Shown here: in pieces, positions 4,707 to 6,527 of the stretch | How positions within the stretch are numbered: position 1 is the stretch's first letter | How the letters are laid out: every line of letters begins with the position of its first letter | Source of the DNA: Candidatus Altimarinota bacterium | Lineage (GTDB): Bacteria > Patescibacteriota > Gracilibacteria > BD1-5 > UBA2023 | Length of the DNA: 6,527 nt | Assembly: GCA_008015855.1 (NCBI GenBank) | Contig: SSGK01000018.1 | Location: forward strand, 1-6,527 | Direction of reading: 5' to 3' | Program-made: the position numbers and the translations under genes | The notes under the pieces: generated by a model | What the model was told of the DNA's origin: nothing | The model's input: only the letters and a program-made list of their open reading frames with translations | Databases searched by the model: none

Positions 4707-5081
4707 ATGTTTTGACGGATACTCTCAAGCATCCTCGTATGGCTTTTTCTCTCTCCATCAGTTTTGGCTGGTGTATTTCAAGAATCCATACAGCTTTCTC
4801 ATGAAGAGATTCCATTCTTTCAGTGTGCGGAACATATTCAATGCGAAGAAGATATCAACAATGATACCATTCGCTGTCATACAACCGATACAGCACTTGA
4901 GAAATGAAATCATATTCTCAGTATTCAAATTCCTCATTGATACCAGGGATGTACTCGATGCTGTTCTGGGATGGCAGGGAGCTTTTCTGAATCGCATTTT
5001 AGTAATATTTCCCTCCCCCCTCTTTCAAACCATACACACTTTTGGGAGAAATATATCTGAGTTATAAAAATACAAGTCTAG
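4707..5081 (+). CDS. Secreted Cys-rich hypothetical protein, 124 residues (code 25)
   Basis: Start ATG 4707, stop UAG 5079-5081, with UGA glycines at residues 3, 67, 78 and 118. In the standard code it would stop after two residues. Residues 1-21 form a signal peptide (MFGRILSSILVWLFLSPSVL, then A-G), probably cleaved after VLA. The mature part has six cysteines: 40, 46 and 57 (FFQCAEHIQC, TIRCHTTD) and a cluster at 82, 85 and 86 (GCTRCCSGM). Several His residues lie nearby (32, 43, 58, 69, 77, 97, 109, 111). A small disulfide-bonded or metal-binding extracytoplasmic protein is likely. I recognise no family. It lies 39 bases before the thioredoxin/CcdA fusion, whose redox domain could act on these cysteines; that link is inferred from position. 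Confidence 0.65.
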
Positions 5082-5120
5082 GAAAAGAGAATACTTTTTA
5101 TATTCTTTTCTCTTATTTTT

Positions 5121-6362
5121 ATGCGATTTTTTAGCCTTCTTTTTCTTTGTTTCTTTTTTTTCATAGAAACCGTTTCTGCTGCGAGCGGCATCACCCTCAA
5201 AACAGAAACAACACAAGCAATCACCCAATCAGGACAAGCTCAGATTGAATTCTCGGTATTTGCACGCAAGGATTGTGTGCACTGTATCGCGCTTGAGGAC
5301 TATCTCAATAAAACCTTCACCGGTTCTATCAAGCCAAAATACTACATGCTCGAGGAACCGAAAAATTACACACTCTATGAGTCATTTACCGAAAAAAATG
5401 GGATTGCAAAAGCAACTCCTATTATCCTCATCGGAAATACAATTATCGAATGATTCCAAGACGATGAAACAACTGGAAAAATCATCGAACACGCTATCAA
5501 GTCACTCACGGGAAGTTCTTATTTTGAGAACAATACCACGAATGCAATCAAGCAAAAATGAGGTGAAGCCTGTTCTGAAACCGAAGGTTGTGCCTATGAT
5601 CCAACGGGTGTGTACGTAAAAATCCCATGGATGGGAACGATTAATCTCAAGGATTATTCCCTTCTTGCCCTTGCCAGTCTTCTTGGATTCGTAGATGGAT
5701 TCAATCCTTGTGCTATGTGGGTACTCGTTATGTTCTTGACGATTCTTGCACAAACAGGATCTCGCAAGAAAATGTTTCAGATAGCAGGTATATTTATCCT
5801 TGCGGAAGCTATAATGTACTTTGCCATCCTCAATGCATGGTATAAGACCTGGGATTTTGTAAAATTAGACCATATTGTTACTCCCCTTATCGGACTCATC
5901 TCTGTCGGAGCAGGACTCTATTTTCTCTATGAATTCTGGACGAACAAAGATGGAGAATGTAAGGTAACATCTTTTGAACAAAAACGAAAAACAACTGAAA
6001 AGATAAAATCAATCGTGAATGCTCCTATGACTCTCGGAATATTCTTTACTACCATCGGAATTGCATTCTCGGTAAATGTGATTGAATTTGCCTGCTCTGT
6101 CGGTATTCCACAGGCATTTACCAAACTTCTTGAAATGAGTCCCCTCACTTTCATGGCAAAACAGATGTATATATCTGTCTATACGCTTTTCTATATGTTT
6201 GATGATTTTATCGTATTTGGGATTGCGCTCTACGCATTCCAGTACCTCCATCTGACAACCAAGTATACTCGATATTGCCTCGCGATAGGATGAATCATTA
6301 TGCTCATACTCGGATACTTCTTCCTATTCGACCCAGTTGCCCTCAAGATGCTCGTAGCATAA
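5121..6362 (+). CDS. Thioredoxin/glutaredoxin-like domain fused to a CcdA/DsbD-type membrane electron carrier, 413 residues (code 25)
   Basis: UGA is glycine at residues 111, 147 and 391, and the stop is UAA 6360-6362. Residues 1-20 are a signal peptide or anchor (MRFFSLLFLCFFFFIETVSA). About 40-130 is a thioredoxin-fold domain with the active site FARKDCVHC (Cys 52 and 55) and the cis-proline block KATPIILIGNTIIEGF, interrupted by the first UGA. A linker with Cys 151 and 157 follows. Residues 180-408 hold about six membrane helices typical of CcdA/DsbD: GFVDGFNPCAMWVL (Cys 197) in the first and VIEFACSVGIPQAF (Cys 325) in the fourth. In this family such paired membrane cysteines pass electrons from cytoplasmic thioredoxin outward. 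Here the receiving thioredoxin domain is N-terminal in the same chain. Targets may be the two preceding gene products. The terminator at 6372 closes the unit. Confidence 0.85.
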
Positions 6363-6371
6363 TCTCTCTTT

Positions 6372-6402
6372 AAAAAAACACTCCAGTAAGGAGTGTTTTT
6401 TT
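6372..6402 (+). terminator. Terminator of the thioredoxin/CcdA gene
   Basis: CACTCC (6379-6384) and GGAGTG (6390-6395) pair over a 5-base loop, extended by seven A/T pairs, and end in a T-run. It begins 10 bases after the UAA. The symmetric A- and T-runs would let it work in both directions. Confidence 0.85.
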
Positions 6403-6432
6403 AATCTCCAGTATACATGCAAAAACAAATAT

Positions 6433-6459
6433 TTGCATTTTCATAAGAGTATGTATAAT
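6433..6459 (+). promoter_or_regulatory. Promoter of the gene starting at 6490
   Basis: TTGCAT (6433-6438) and consensus TATAAT (6454-6459) are 15 bases apart, slightly short. The start would be near 6466, leaving a leader of about 24 bases with no Shine-Dalgarno. Confidence 0.5.
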
Positions 6460-6489
6460 TATAAGCACTACACCTTCACTTTCTCAAAT

Positions 6490-6527
6490 ATGAGCACTGA
6501 AGTATTCCCTCTTGAATGAGAATGAGA
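6490..6527 (+). CDS. Start of an unidentified gene (code 25), cut by the window end
   Basis: The ATG at 6490 opens MSTEVFPLE, then Gly (UGA 6517-6519), Glu and Gly (UGA 6523-6525) before the window ends. In the standard code it would be a nine-residue peptide. A good TATAAT box upstream and the preceding terminator make a new transcription unit here plausible. Too little is visible to name it. Confidence 0.5.

Noticed and set aside
5610..6293. Separate 227-residue CcdA-like gene as the standard code would suggest
   Set aside because: The frame is continuous from 5121 to 6362 once UGA is glycine, and the last membrane helix is only complete that way.
1..6527. CRISPR array, tRNA, rRNA or transposase gene
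   Set aside because: No regularly spaced repeats, no cloverleaf or rRNA-like sequence, and no transposase or integrase frame in any reading I made.

Overview
The window reads as a bacterium that translates UGA as glycine (genetic code 25), the code of Gracilibacteria (BD1-5) and Absconditabacteria (SR1) in the Candidate Phyla Radiation. In the standard code most genes here break into short pieces. With UGA read as glycine they become intact proteins with continuous family signatures across the UGA sites, and they end at UAA or UAG. I cannot choose between the two phyla from this window.

Layout. Positions 1-702 (minus) hold small AT-rich genes that I do not recognise: an intact 92-residue gene, then a frame carrying two in-frame UAA codons that may be a decaying gene. 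Positions 726-869 (minus) fold as a long irregular rod with its own promoter and terminator, a candidate non-coding RNA. Positions 906-2401 form a visibly GC-rich island with two minus-strand genes: a glycine-rich 148-residue protein and a coiled-coil protein with an Ala/Pro/Glu-rich tail. Both have Shine-Dalgarno sites and no in-frame UGA, and the second appears to end at UGA, so the island looks imported from a standard-code genome. Positions 2521-3519 (minus) encode a likely glycerolipid acyltransferase-like protein with six UGA glycines. Positions 3622-3777 (minus) encode a 51-residue protein preceded by a terminator hairpin that looks like an attenuator.

Positions 4026-6362 (plus) form a three-gene envelope cassette: a membrane-anchored His-rich protein, a secreted Cys-rich protein, and a thioredoxin-like domain fused to a six-helix CcdA/DsbD-type electron carrier. 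The likely logic is that the membrane protein moves reducing power across the membrane to its thioredoxin domain, which acts on the Cys-rich and possibly metal-binding partners. A strong terminator follows. A new code-25 gene begins at 6490 and runs off the end.

Most minus-strand genes look like single-gene transcription units separated by compact terminator/promoter junctions. Several native genes have a -10 box ending only 7-8 bases before the ATG and no Shine-Dalgarno, which suggests leaderless mRNAs.
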